A stretch of 64,000 nucleotides of DNA from Alkalihalobacterium elongatum (GTDB taxonomy: Bacteria; Bacillota; Bacilli; Bacillales; Bacillaceae_F): positions 1-64,000 of the forward strand of contig NZ_WMKZ01000019.1 in NCBI RefSeq assembly GCF_019024285.1. The letters run 5' to 3'. Positions within the stretch are counted from its first letter, which is position 1. Each line of letters opens with the position of its first letter. This document shows, one piece after another, positions 8,935 to 18,100 of this stretch. The position numbers were made by a program, and so were the translations under genes. The notes under the pieces were generated by a model that was not told where the DNA came from, made no database searches, and worked only from the letters and a program-made list of their open reading frames with translations.

Positions 8935-8965
8935 TAGAACCTTCTCTATCGGGGTTCTATTTTTG
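8935..8965 (+). terminator. Terminator-like hairpin at the start of the gltA leader
   Basis: A 7-bp stem TAGAACC / GGTTCTA with an 11-nt loop followed by TTTTTG. It lies only about 10-30 nt after the predicted start point of the gltA transcript, so it could be an attenuator or simply a 5' stem-loop. Confidence 0.45.
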
Positions 8966-9009
8966 ATATGTTAGAATAGTATTTTGACAAGCTTTAGAGT
9001 CAAGAAGGC

Positions 9010-9130
9010 TGTTCGAAAAGTTCACAAACAGAGAACATGGAACTAGTTTCTTGAGTACTTAAAATTTGTTTCGGTATTTTTTGTAAGGTTTTATTACATG
9101 GTTACACACTGCTTGCAAATTTTTCGAACA
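9010..9130. repeat. Inverted repeat pair flanking 101 bp in the gltA leader
   Basis: TGTTCGAAAA (9010-9019) and TTTTCGAACA (9121-9130) are perfect 10-bp inverted copies. They could be the termini of a miniature mobile element inserted in the leader, or arms of a large leader-RNA stem enclosing the TnrA-type box. Confidence 0.4.
9082..9098 (+). promoter_or_regulatory. TnrA/GlnR-type nitrogen box upstream of gltA
   Basis: TGTAAGGTTTTATTACA fits the TnrA/GlnR core TGTNA-N7-TNACA completely and the extended 17-bp consensus at all but one position. It lies 80 bp before the gltA start and downstream of the predicted promoter, where a bound repressor could block transcription. Repression of gltAB by TnrA under nitrogen limitation is known in B. 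subtilis. Confidence 0.65.
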
Positions 9131-9146
9131 TGCACTTTCAACCTTA

Positions 9147-9178
9147 GGAGGTGAAGGTCAGACGATCTGACCATTCAG
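9147..9178 (+). promoter_or_regulatory. gltA ribosome-binding site separated from the start codon by a hairpin
   Basis: The Shine-Dalgarno GGAGGTGA (9147-9154) is 24 nt from the ATG, too far for normal initiation. The gap contains the perfect hairpin GGTCAGA-CGA-TCTGACC (9156-9172). Folding it removes 17 nt and leaves an effective spacing of 7 nt. No in-frame ATG, GTG or TTG lies nearer to the Shine-Dalgarno sequence. Confidence 0.7.
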
Positions 9179-12100
9179 ATGAAAAAAACATGGAGTCCAA
9201 GTACATTCAAAAACTTTAACACAATTGAACATGATAGCTGCGGTATTGTATCTGTCATGGAAAAGGCAAAAAAGCCAACGAAAAAAAACATTGATGACTG
9301 TATTGATGCTTTAGTTAAGATGAATCACCGTGCTGGCTTTATTAACGACGAAGGTGATGGAGTTGGGATTCACATTGACATCCCTAAAGCGTTATGGGAG
9401 CAAAAGCTAACAGCAGCTAATGTAGATAGCAGCCTCGCGCAACGCCAAGACTTTGTTGTTGGACATTTATTCATTGATAAAAAGGTTGACACAGAAGCTG
9501 CAAAAGAACGAATTCGTACGTTAGTTACGAAACATGAATTTAATCTTGTCTTTGAAACGGATCAAGTAACAAATAGCGATGCTTTAGGGCCACTAGGTCG
9601 GAAAGAAGAACCAGTATTCTTCCAAGTTGCTTTACTTCCTAATTTTGATATCGCTAAATTAAATCTAGCAATCTATAATCTAATGCTAGAAATTGAAGAA
9701 GATACAAATGTTCACGTTGCTTCATTAAGTAATTACTACGCAATTTATAAAGTCATGGGTGCTGGCGATGTTTTACCGCGTTATTATGATGACCTCGCTA
9801 ACACGCTTGTGGCATCTGCTATGACTCTTGGCCATAACCGCTACTCTACAAATACCTTATCTACATTTTTCCGTGTCCAGCCTTTTAGTATCATTGGGCA
9901 TAATGGTGAAATTAATACCATTTCAAAATTACGAGATGAAGCTCGTATGATTGATGTTCCACTCGTTGACGGAGCTAGTGATTCCCAAGACTTAAACCGT
10001 GTAATTGAAACAATGATTTACAGACATGGATACAGCCTATTCGAAGTATTAGATATTTTATTCCCACCAATCGTAAATGAAATTAAAGCATTACCTGAAC
10101 ACCTACAAGATTTATATACTTATGTTAGAGAAGCTTGGGGGCATTTTGCACAAGGTCCAGCAGGTATTATTTCTCGCTTTGGTAATGAAGCAGCATTTAG
10201 TGTCGATGCACTTGGTCTTCGTCCAGTATGGATGATCGAAAATGAGACATCATACTATTTTGCTTCAGAACAAGGAATTATTTCTTCTGCAGAGTTTGTC
10301 TCAGAGCCAAAACCTTTAGCTCCTGGTGAAAAAGTAGGACTGAAATGGAACGATGATGATACATTATCTGTCTACTTCCAAGATGAGTACCAAGAAGAAG
10401 TATACCAACGCTTAAATAAAAGATTAAATGTAGCAGGAAGTCATCTAAGATTAAACGCTCCTGCATTAGAAACAAATAAGAAAGTTTCTAGCTTACCATT
10501 AAAAGTAACGAATAATCATTACGCTGCATTTGGATGGGACCGGGAACACATTCAAATGGTTGAACAAATGGCTGAAAAAGGTGTTGAACCAATCCGCTCT
10601 CTTGGCCATGATGCACCATTAGCAGCTTTGCACCAAGGTCGTAAAAACATTGCTGATTTTATTAAAGAAAGCGTTGCTGTTGTTACAAATCCAGCAATCG
10701 ACCGCGACCGTGAAATGGAGCATTTCTCCACACGCGTTATTTTAGGGAAACGCCCTTCGCTTTTTGATCATGAAGAAGGTCATACAAACTTAGAGCTTTC
10801 TTCACCTATCATTGTTGAAGGAGAAGCTGGAGTTTATTTAACAGAACAAACAGCACACCCATCCTATGAACAAATCGTCAATTACTATACAAACCTTGGA
10901 AGCAGTTACGTATTATCAGCAACATTTACTAAAGAAGAAACAGTAGCTAAGGCGTTAAAGCGTCTCGTCGAAGAAGCAGCAGAAGCTGTACAAAACGGTA
11001 AAGAGCTTATCGTCATTGATGACGCAAAATCACATGTTGACGGGAATCTATGGATAGACCCACATCTAGTTACTTCTGCTATTGACCAAGGTTTAACAGA
11101 AAAGCAAGTTCGTCGTAATTGTTCTTTAGTAGTGCGTTCTGCATCCATCAGAAGCCTACATGATATCGCTGTTCTTTTCGGCTTAGGTGCAGATGTTATT
11201 AATCCGTACCTATTAATTGCAACAGTTTGCGGCGATTCAAATGAGCCTGTCTTAAAAGTAATTGAAGCATTAAATAAAGGTTTAGAAAAAGTAATTTCCA
11301 CAATTGGTATTCATGAGCTGCGAGGTTACGGACGATTATTTTCTGCGATCGGCTTAAATACTGAAGTGTCTGATGTTCTTAACATCGTTAACTTCCTTGG
11401 TTCAGATGAATTAAGTTATAACTTTGAAGAAATGAAGAAAGATGCTTTAGAACGTGTAGAAGACTTTGCAAGTGACAAAGCACGAGCAGGGAAATCTTTT
11501 CACTTTTTCCCTCGAATCTGGAAAGCAATTGGTGATATTGCATCAGGTTCAGGAGAATACAGTCAATATAGTCAAAAATTAAAAGACCAAGAGGAAAGCA
11601 ATCCAATTTCTATCCGTCACCTTGCAGACATTAAAAAATCTAATAAAAAGGTTCCAGCAGAAAATGTTAATGTTGGAGTTAACAAACACAGCCTTCCTTT
11701 CATCATCAGTTCGATGTCTTTCGGTTCACAAAACGAAATTGCTTTTAGAGCATATGCCGAAGCTGCTGACCGTCTAAATATGATTAGCTTCAATGGTGAA
11801 GGTGGAGAAATTAAGGATATGCTTGGTAAATATCCGAACACACGTGGACAGCAAGTTGCTTCTGGACGTTTCGGAGTAAACGCTGAGCTTATTAACTCTA
11901 CAAATCTAATTGAAATAAAAATAGGTCAAGGAGCTAAGCCTGGAGAAGGTGGTCACTTACCAGGTTCAAAAGTAACTGCGAAAGTTGCTGCTGCTCGTAA
12001 TGCAACACTGGGCTCAGATTTAATTTCACCTTCAAATAACCATGATATTTATTCGATCGAAGACTTAGCTCAAATGGTTACAGAAATTAAAACAGCTAAT

Positions 12101-13666
12101 GACCAAGCAAAAGTTTGTGTTAAAGTTCCAGTCGTTCCTAACATCGGGACAATTGCAGTTGGTATTGCAAAAGCTGGTGCTGACTACATTACCCTAAGTG
12201 GATTTGATGGCGGTACTGGTGCAGCACGTGTTCATGCCCTTCAACACGTTGGTCTTCCAGTTGAAATTGGTATAAAGGCTGCACATAATGCTTTAGTAGA
12301 GTCTGGCCTCCGTCAAAAAGTTGAACTTTGGGCAGACGGCGGGATGCGTAGCGCACTTGACATTGTTAAAATCATGTTGCTTGGTGCTAACCGCGTTGGA
12401 TTTGGTACATTAGCAATGATCGCTGTCGGTTGTACAACATGTCGCGGCTGTCACTTAGACACATGTCATGTCGGTATCGCAACACAAATCGAATCAGAAG
12501 CTCAAGCGAAAGAACACGGTCTTCGTCGTTTCGTTCCTCGTCAATTTGACAATGCTGTTCAAGGGTTAATGAACTTGTTTACAGCGTTTGGAAAAGAGCT
12601 AAAAGCATTAACGGGTGCACTCGGTTTCGAAAATACGCAAGACCTAGTAGGACGTTCTGATTTACTAGAACAAACACGTGGAACGGACTTAATGGATTTA
12701 AGTAATATGCTACAAGTCATTGCGGCTCAAGATGTTCCAATGTTACCGCAACTCGAAGTTGCTGCTTCTTCTGAAGAAAATCAACTGGCTGTAGCTGCCG
12801 GTGCAGAATATCTGGACTATAATGTAGAAGATTTAAATAAATCTAGAGAGTTCAGAGGTGTGACTGCTGAGCAACGAATTCTCGGAAGTCGCGTCTCTTG
12901 TCACCGTGTGAGAGGTCACTTAGATGGCTCTTATCGCAATCTTCCTGAAGTTAAACTAAGCTTTAAAGATGGATCAATTCCTGGAAATGGTCTAGGTGCT
13001 TACAATAGTGAAGGAATTGCTATTCACGTAGATGGCGGCGCACAAGATGGGATTGGTAAGACATCTTTCGGTGGTCAAATGATGATCTTTAAAGCAAAAG
13101 GAAAAGATGGCAAGTTCTACAATGGATCAGTTGGTAAAGGAGCTGGTTATGGGGCACAACAAGGTGTATTCATGTTCCAAGGTAACGCCGATGCTCGTGC
13201 TGGTATTCGTTTATCTGGTGCTGACATGATCTTTGGAGGTCGCTTGACGAAACCATTAAAAGAAAACCATTATGCTAATCTAGGAGTCAATGCTAACCTT
13301 AAAGGATTTGCATTCGAATACATGACTAACGGACGCGGAGTTGTTTTAGGTGATCCAGGTCCATGGATTTGTGCTGGTATGACAGGTGGAGTCGTTTACC
13401 TTCGTCATCAACCAGAACTCGGTCTAACAAAAGAAGCATTACAAGCTCGTATTGCAAAAGGAGCTAAAGTGGAGCTTCAACCGCTTTCTGAAACTGGAAA
13501 AGCCGATTTAAATGAGCTTCTAGGGCTTTACCATGATCGTTTAAGTGAATACGGTCAAACAGAAGAAGCTGAATTAATTGCTGGTCTACTTAAAGACCTA
13601 GAAACAAACTTCATGCAGGTAATTCCTGTTAAGCAACAAGCAGACCCATCTGTATCAACAGAATAA
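9179..13666 (+). CDS. gltA: Glutamate synthase large subunit (GltA/GltB family)
   Basis: A 1495-aa enzyme that converts glutamine plus 2-oxoglutarate to two glutamates. A short propeptide ends before the nucleophile Cys21 (EHDSCGIVSV). The class-II amidotransferase domain runs to about residue 400 (LGHNRYSTNT, HNGEINT), then a central domain, an FMN/3Fe-4S synthase domain (about 790-1160) with Cys1085, Cys1091 and Cys1096 in C-x5-C-x4-C, and a C-terminal GXGXG beta-helix. The cluster motif has an extra Cys1088 and HVG where CPVG is usual. It differs from the B. subtilis GltA sequence I remember. No small subunit (GltD type) is adjacent: the gene has its own terminator and the next gene is a membrane protein. 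The electron donor is therefore unresolved. Confidence 0.92.
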   Translation: MKKTWSPSTFKNFNTIEHDSCGIVSVMEKAKKPTKKNIDDCIDALVKMNHRAGFINDEGDGVGIHIDIPKALWEQKLTAANVDSSLAQRQDFVVGHLFIDKKVDTEAAKERIRTLVTKHEFNLVFETDQVTNSDALGPLGRKEEPVFFQVALLPNFDIAKLNLAIYNLMLEIEEDTNVHVASLSNYYAIYKVMGAGDVLPRYYDDLANTLVASAMTLGHNRYSTNTLSTFFRVQPFSIIGHNGEINTISKLRDEARMIDVPLVDGASDSQDLNRVIETMIYRHGYSLFEVLDILFPPIVNEIKALPEHLQDLYTYVREAWGHFAQGPAGIISRFGNEAAFSVDALGLRPVWMIENETSYYFASEQGIISSAEFVSEPKPLAPGEKVGLKWNDDDTLSVYFQDEYQEEVYQRLNKRLNVAGSHLRLNAPALETNKKVSSLPLKVTNNHYAAFGWDREHIQMVEQMAEKGVEPIRSLGHDAPLAALHQGRKNIADFIKESVAVVTNPAIDRDREMEHFSTRVILGKRPSLFDHEEGHTNLELSSPIIVEGEAGVYLTEQTAHPSYEQIVNYYTNLGSSYVLSATFTKEETVAKALKRLVEEAAEAVQNGKELIVIDDAKSHVDGNLWIDPHLVTSAIDQGLTEKQVRRNCSLVVRSASIRSLHDIAVLFGLGADVINPYLLIATVCGDSNEPVLKVIEALNKGLEKVISTIGIHELRGYGRLFSAIGLNTEVSDVLNIVNFLGSDELSYNFEEMKKDALERVEDFASDKARAGKSFHFFPRIWKAIGDIASGSGEYSQYSQKLKDQEESNPISIRHLADIKKSNKKVPAENVNVGVNKHSLPFIISSMSFGSQNEIAFRAYAEAADRLNMISFNGEGGEIKDMLGKYPNTRGQQVASGRFGVNAELINSTNLIEIKIGQGAKPGEGGHLPGSKVTAKVAAARNATLGSDLISPSNNHDIYSIEDLAQMVTEIKTANDQAKVCVKVPVVPNIGTIAVGIAKAGADYITLSGFDGGTGAARVHALQHVGLPVEIGIKAAHNALVESGLRQKVELWADGGMRSALDIVKIMLLGANRVGFGTLAMIAVGCTTCRGCHLDTCHVGIATQIESEAQAKEHGLRRFVPRQFDNAVQGLMNLFTAFGKELKALTGALGFENTQDLVGRSDLLEQTRGTDLMDLSNMLQVIAAQDVPMLPQLEVAASSEENQLAVAAGAEYLDYNVEDLNKSREFRGVTAEQRILGSRVSCHRVRGHLDGSYRNLPEVKLSFKDGSIPGNGLGAYNSEGIAIHVDGGAQDGIGKTSFGGQMMIFKAKGKDGKFYNGSVGKGAGYGAQQGVFMFQGNADARAGIRLSGADMIFGGRLTKPLKENHYANLGVNANLKGFAFEYMTNGRGVVLGDPGPWICAGMTGGVVYLRHQPELGLTKEALQARIAKGAKVELQPLSETGKADLNELLGLYHDRLSEYGQTEEAELIAGLLKDLETNFMQVIPVKQQADPSVSTE

Positions 13667-13675
13667 TACGTTTAT

Positions 13676-13706
13676 AATCGCCCTCTCCATTGAGGGCGAT
13701 TTTTTA
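13676..13706 (+). terminator. Terminator of gltA
   Basis: A perfect 10-bp GC-rich stem AATCGCCCTC / GAGGGCGATT with a 6-nt loop and a T-run, 10 bp after the gltA stop. It shows gltA is monocistronic. Confidence 0.92.
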
Positions 13707-13910
13707 TACTACATAACTTTTGAATTGCTTTTGAGTTAAATGACCTACCTTATGTCTCATTACATTTTTGTTAACAATATAATATTGAGGAAAATTATGT
13801 TACCTTTATCTAAAATTACTTTTACTACTTGATTATTTTTTTATTAAGGTGTATATTACGTCATTGTCTTAGTTTTTAAATGCCTGTTAGCATGAAAGGG
13901 TTGTACGAAT

Positions 13911-14993
13911 ATGAAATTAGGTGCAAGAATATTTAAGACAGGTTTGGCAATCATTTTATCGTTATATATTGCAATATGGATCGGTCTAGAGAATCCATCT
14001 TACGCAGCACTTGCTGCAACATTTGCCGTGCAACCGTCTATACATCGTTCGTTTCAAACAATACTAGAACAAATTCAAGCCAATATTATTGGTGCCGTCC
14101 TTGCAGTCATCTTCGTACTCACTTTCGGCCCAGACCCATTTGTTGTTGGCTTAGTAACTGTTATCGCAATTGCCATTATTATAAAGCTAAAGCTAGAGGC
14201 ATCTACAATACCACTTGCAATTGTAACAATTATTATCATTATGGAAAGCCCAGTAGATAACTTTATTGAATTTGCTTCATTTCGTTTTCTACTTATCCTT
14301 ATTGGTGTATTTTCTGCATTTATCGTAAACTTAGTTTTCATCCCACCTCGTTATGAAACGAAACTTTATCATCAAGTTGTAGAATACACCGAACAGACCA
14401 TCCAATGGACGATGTTACTTTTACAACGTGACGCGGATCATAAAGCCATGCGTAAAGATCTTTCGATGCTTCATGAAAAAATGGTGAAGCTTGAAAACCT
14501 TTTTTTACTATACAAAGAAGAGCGAAATTACTTTATAAAAAACAAATATAGTAAAGCCCGTAAAGTTGTTTTATTTAAACAAATGATCTTAAGTAGTCAA
14601 AAAATCTCAACGATCTTAAAAAACATAGAACGACGGGAAAATGAATTATTTCATATGCCAGAAAATCTTCAGGATCTCATCAAGGATCAATTAAGACGAC
14701 TAACCGATTATCATAATCGGATTTTGCTTCGTTATGCTGGAAAAGTAAATTCACAACCAAGCCCTGAAGTTCTCGAGGAAATAGATGAGGGTAAAACCAA
14801 TTTAATGGAAAGCTATTTAGACTTATATGAACAAGCCGAAATCAGCAAAGAAGAATGGCTTCACCTCCTCCCAATCATTTCTCATATCATGGAATACGAA
14901 GAAAAATTGGAGCATTTAGACCATCTAGTTGACAGTTTCTTTACGTATCATAAAAAGGAAAACAAAGTCCTTGTACAAAAAGAAGAAGAATAA
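13911..14993 (+). CDS. ygaE: YgaE-like aromatic-acid-exporter family membrane protein (FUSC/ArAE_1)
   Basis: A 360-aa protein with five or six membrane segments in the first 145 residues (for example AIILSLYIAIWIGL) and a long, charged, helical cytoplasmic C-terminal domain. This is the layout of the Bacillus YgaE/aromatic acid exporter family. Substrates are not established. It lies near gsaB as in B. subtilis. The ribosome-binding site is a weak AAGGG 10 nt before the ATG. Confidence 0.8.
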   Translation: MKLGARIFKTGLAIILSLYIAIWIGLENPSYAALAATFAVQPSIHRSFQTILEQIQANIIGAVLAVIFVLTFGPDPFVVGLVTVIAIAIIIKLKLEASTIPLAIVTIIIIMESPVDNFIEFASFRFLLILIGVFSAFIVNLVFIPPRYETKLYHQVVEYTEQTIQWTMLLLQRDADHKAMRKDLSMLHEKMVKLENLFLLYKEERNYFIKNKYSKARKVVLFKQMILSSQKISTILKNIERRENELFHMPENLQDLIKDQLRRLTDYHNRILLRYAGKVNSQPSPEVLEEIDEGKTNLMESYLDLYEQAEISKEEWLHLLPIISHIMEYEEKLEHLDHLVDSFFTYHKKENKVLVQKEEE

Positions 14994-15054
14994 GACATAT
15001 ACTGGTCTTATTCTCGGTTTATCAGTGCAACTTTCGATTTTTCGGCGCAACAAT

Positions 15055-15097
15055 AAAAAAGGTAGCAGACACAACTACGTGCCTGCTACCTTCTTTT
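15055..15097. terminator. Bidirectional terminator between ygaE and the amylopullulanase gene
   Basis: Stem GGTAGCAG-CAC / GTG-CTGCTACC with one internal mismatch and a 6-nt loop, flanked by A6 on the left and TTCTTTTT on the right. It serves both convergent genes. Confidence 0.9.
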
Positions 15098-15102
15098 TGT
15101 AA

Positions 15103-18100
15103 TTAATTTACGCTCTTTAATACTCGTCTTCTTTGGATAACCATGGCGATAATACCTGCTACTAATAGAGCAAGTCCAGCAAACAACCAATTATAGATCG
15201 TTGTTGCTGTGTTTGGTAGCTTTTGCCCTTCTTGTGCCTTTGGTGTTACTTCTTGTACGTTCTCATTTAATTCTTCTTCAGTAAGTTCAAATACTGAATA
15301 GATACTAAAATGATAAACAGTAGCCGTTACAACACCATTACGGTATGTTCCACCAATTAGCTCCCACTTATTTTCCTCTGCGTTCCAGTAGAAGACTTTT
15401 ACATTGTTTGGATTCTTCACTTCCTTTTTATCGACATCAAAAGAAAGTTCAATACCTTCAGCAAACTCTTTTATTTTCTTGCCACCTTGTTCAAGGTTGA
15501 AATAATAAACAGAGCTTAATGCTTTCTCAATATCCGCTAACTTTTTCATAGTGAAGATCACTTCTTCATCACTTTCAAAAGTACTTGCAGGGATATTTAC
15601 TACAAGATCACCTTTACTAATAATAATCGAGCCACCTACTGCTCTTAAGTGCTTGATTTGCTCTGGATCTAATGAGAGTTCAACATCCTCGAGCGAATTA
15701 TTCAAGTCAATCTTTAGCGTACCATTTTTTCTTACTTCTTTTACTTTTGATGTAGGAACAGTTACTTTTTTGCCATTTACGACCAGCTTAGCTACAACTT
15801 CATTAGGTTTTGAAGTGTTAGTTTTATTGTTTTTTTGCTTTTCTGTTCCTTTCTCTTTTGACTTCTCGTTATCTTTTGTTTTGCCGTCTTTAGCAGACTC
15901 TTTATCTTTATATTTGTTATTATCTTTGTCTTTTGGCTTTTCATTCTTATCTTTGTCTTTTGGCTTTTCATCTTTATCTTTTCCTGTATCACCTGGTGCT
16001 GGTTTTGGATCACCTTCACTTGGGTCCTTAGGATCTACAACTTCTCCTTCGCCCATTTTCACTACTACAGCTGTTAATGGATCCAACCTAATGTGATCAG
16101 AAGAAAGCTCAAAACCTGTAGGGTTTACAACTTCTGTTGTCCCTGCTTCATTTCCGTCGACAATGACTTTACCTTCTGTAAGATCAATATCCGATAATGT
16201 TAGAGTACGCTCTTTATTATCAGCATTAACGAAGACATAATATTCTTCAGAGCCATCAGAAGATACTGTTTTATAGCCAATTGTTAAGTCCCACTCTTGG
16301 ATTTCTGGAGCATTAATTAGTGAAACATTTGCATGTACCTGCTCCATCGTTCCTAATCTAAACGCATCACTTGAACGACGTAATTCGATTAAACCAGTAG
16401 TATATTCACGAGTTAGATTATGAATTGGGAACGTTTCTGCATTTGTTGCCATCTCCCAATCAACCTTGTTAATCATATCTGAAGAGTCATACGAATCATG
16501 GATGAAATACGGATAAACAAATGGCTTACCATTTTCATCTGTCATATAAGTTGATTTGTATGGCGCTTCTGACGTTTCGTCTCTAAATTGCTTCGTACGC
16601 CCAAACTCTTGCCCAGCATGGATAAATGCTGTCCCCTGTGCTGTTAATACCATTAAGTTCCCTAAACGAATTCTCTTATGAATTTCTTCTTGATGGAACT
16701 CTGGATCTTTCTTAATGGATTGCGCGATCACATCATGTAGTGTTAAGTTATCATGTGCTTCGATGTAAGGAACTACATCTCCAGGGTGTGTAGCGACAAA
16801 GTTATGAGGGTTAGCCGCAACATTATCAAAGATTTGCTGAATGTTTCTTGGGCCTCCTGTTAGGAAACGAGGCTGACCTTCGCTACCAAAACCAGATTTT
16901 AATTCGTTTCGGAAGTCATCAGAGAATACTCCAACACTTTCTGTATGCTGCACCCAGTCTTGGTCTGCCGCCATTACAGGGTCTCCTTCGTCACCAACGA
17001 ACGTTCTCCAACCTTCACCAATCATAATGATGTTCGGGTTGATTTCTTTTGCTCGATCATAAGCGATCTGGATACTTTCTGCATCGTGATCCCCCATCAT
17101 ATCAAAGCGGAAACCATCTACTTTGAACTCATCAACCCAATACAAAATCGAGTCAACTAAAATTCTTCGTGCCATTTCATGTGTTGTACCTAAACGTCCA
17201 CCACCGAAGCTCGTTCTTGGTGTACCGTCTGCATCCATAAAGTGATAATAGTTAGGAACTAGATCCTCAAAGATTTCAACACGTGCTGTATGGTTATAAA
17301 CAACATCAAGCACGACTCCCATACCACGGCTATGGATTTCATCGATTAACATTTTGAACTCTGCAATTCGTAGCTCTGGATCATCAGGGTCTTTAGAATA
17401 CATACCTGTCAGTGAGAAATAACTATGTGGGTCATACCCCCAGTTATAGTTGTTTCCTGAAGATGAGTACTCCATTTCTCGAATTGTTCGTGCCCACTCA
17501 TCACCCCAGAAATAGCTCATTACTGGCAGAAGTTGAATGTGGGTTACACCTAAAGCTTCAATATAGTCAAGCTTGTCAATTAACGCTGTAAACGTACCAA
17601 ACGGTGCATTTAATTGTCCTTCAATACTTGGGTCCGATGTAAAATCTCTTACGTGAACTTCGTAAATAATAGCATCTTCACGTTTTTCAAAACCTTCGAT
17701 TGTTGCAAAATCTAATTCTGGACCAATTGTAGATGGATCTACAATTGCTGCTTTCCCAATAGGATATTTGCCACCACGCTCTTCATTAGCCCAAGTAGCC
17801 ATTGATTTAGCATAAGGGTCAAGCGCTAAATTCGTTTCATCTCCATGCGTAATCGCAAAGTGATAATAGTAGCCTCTTAAACTATCTAATCCAGTATTGT
17901 CTTTGTTCAGTGTAACTTGCCATACACCACGATCTCCTAAAGTCATCGGAATGTCTTCCTTGATAACTTTAAATTGATCATTACTATCATAAAGAACGAT
18001 AGAAACATTATCTGCTTTCGGTGACCAAAGCTTTAACGTTGCAGTTCCATCTTCATGTAACGTCGCTCCTAATTCACCTTCATAACTAAACATCTCATCG

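Noticed and set aside
8930-9178. T-box or known riboswitch before gltA
   Set aside because: I find no T-box sequence (TGGNACCGCG type) and no recognised glutamine or other aptamer core in the leader.
15551-16096. 181-codon Ser/Leu/Phe-rich frame opposite the amylopullulanase linker
   Set aside because: A shadow of the Lys/Asp-rich linker on the other strand; composition is an artefact of that linker.
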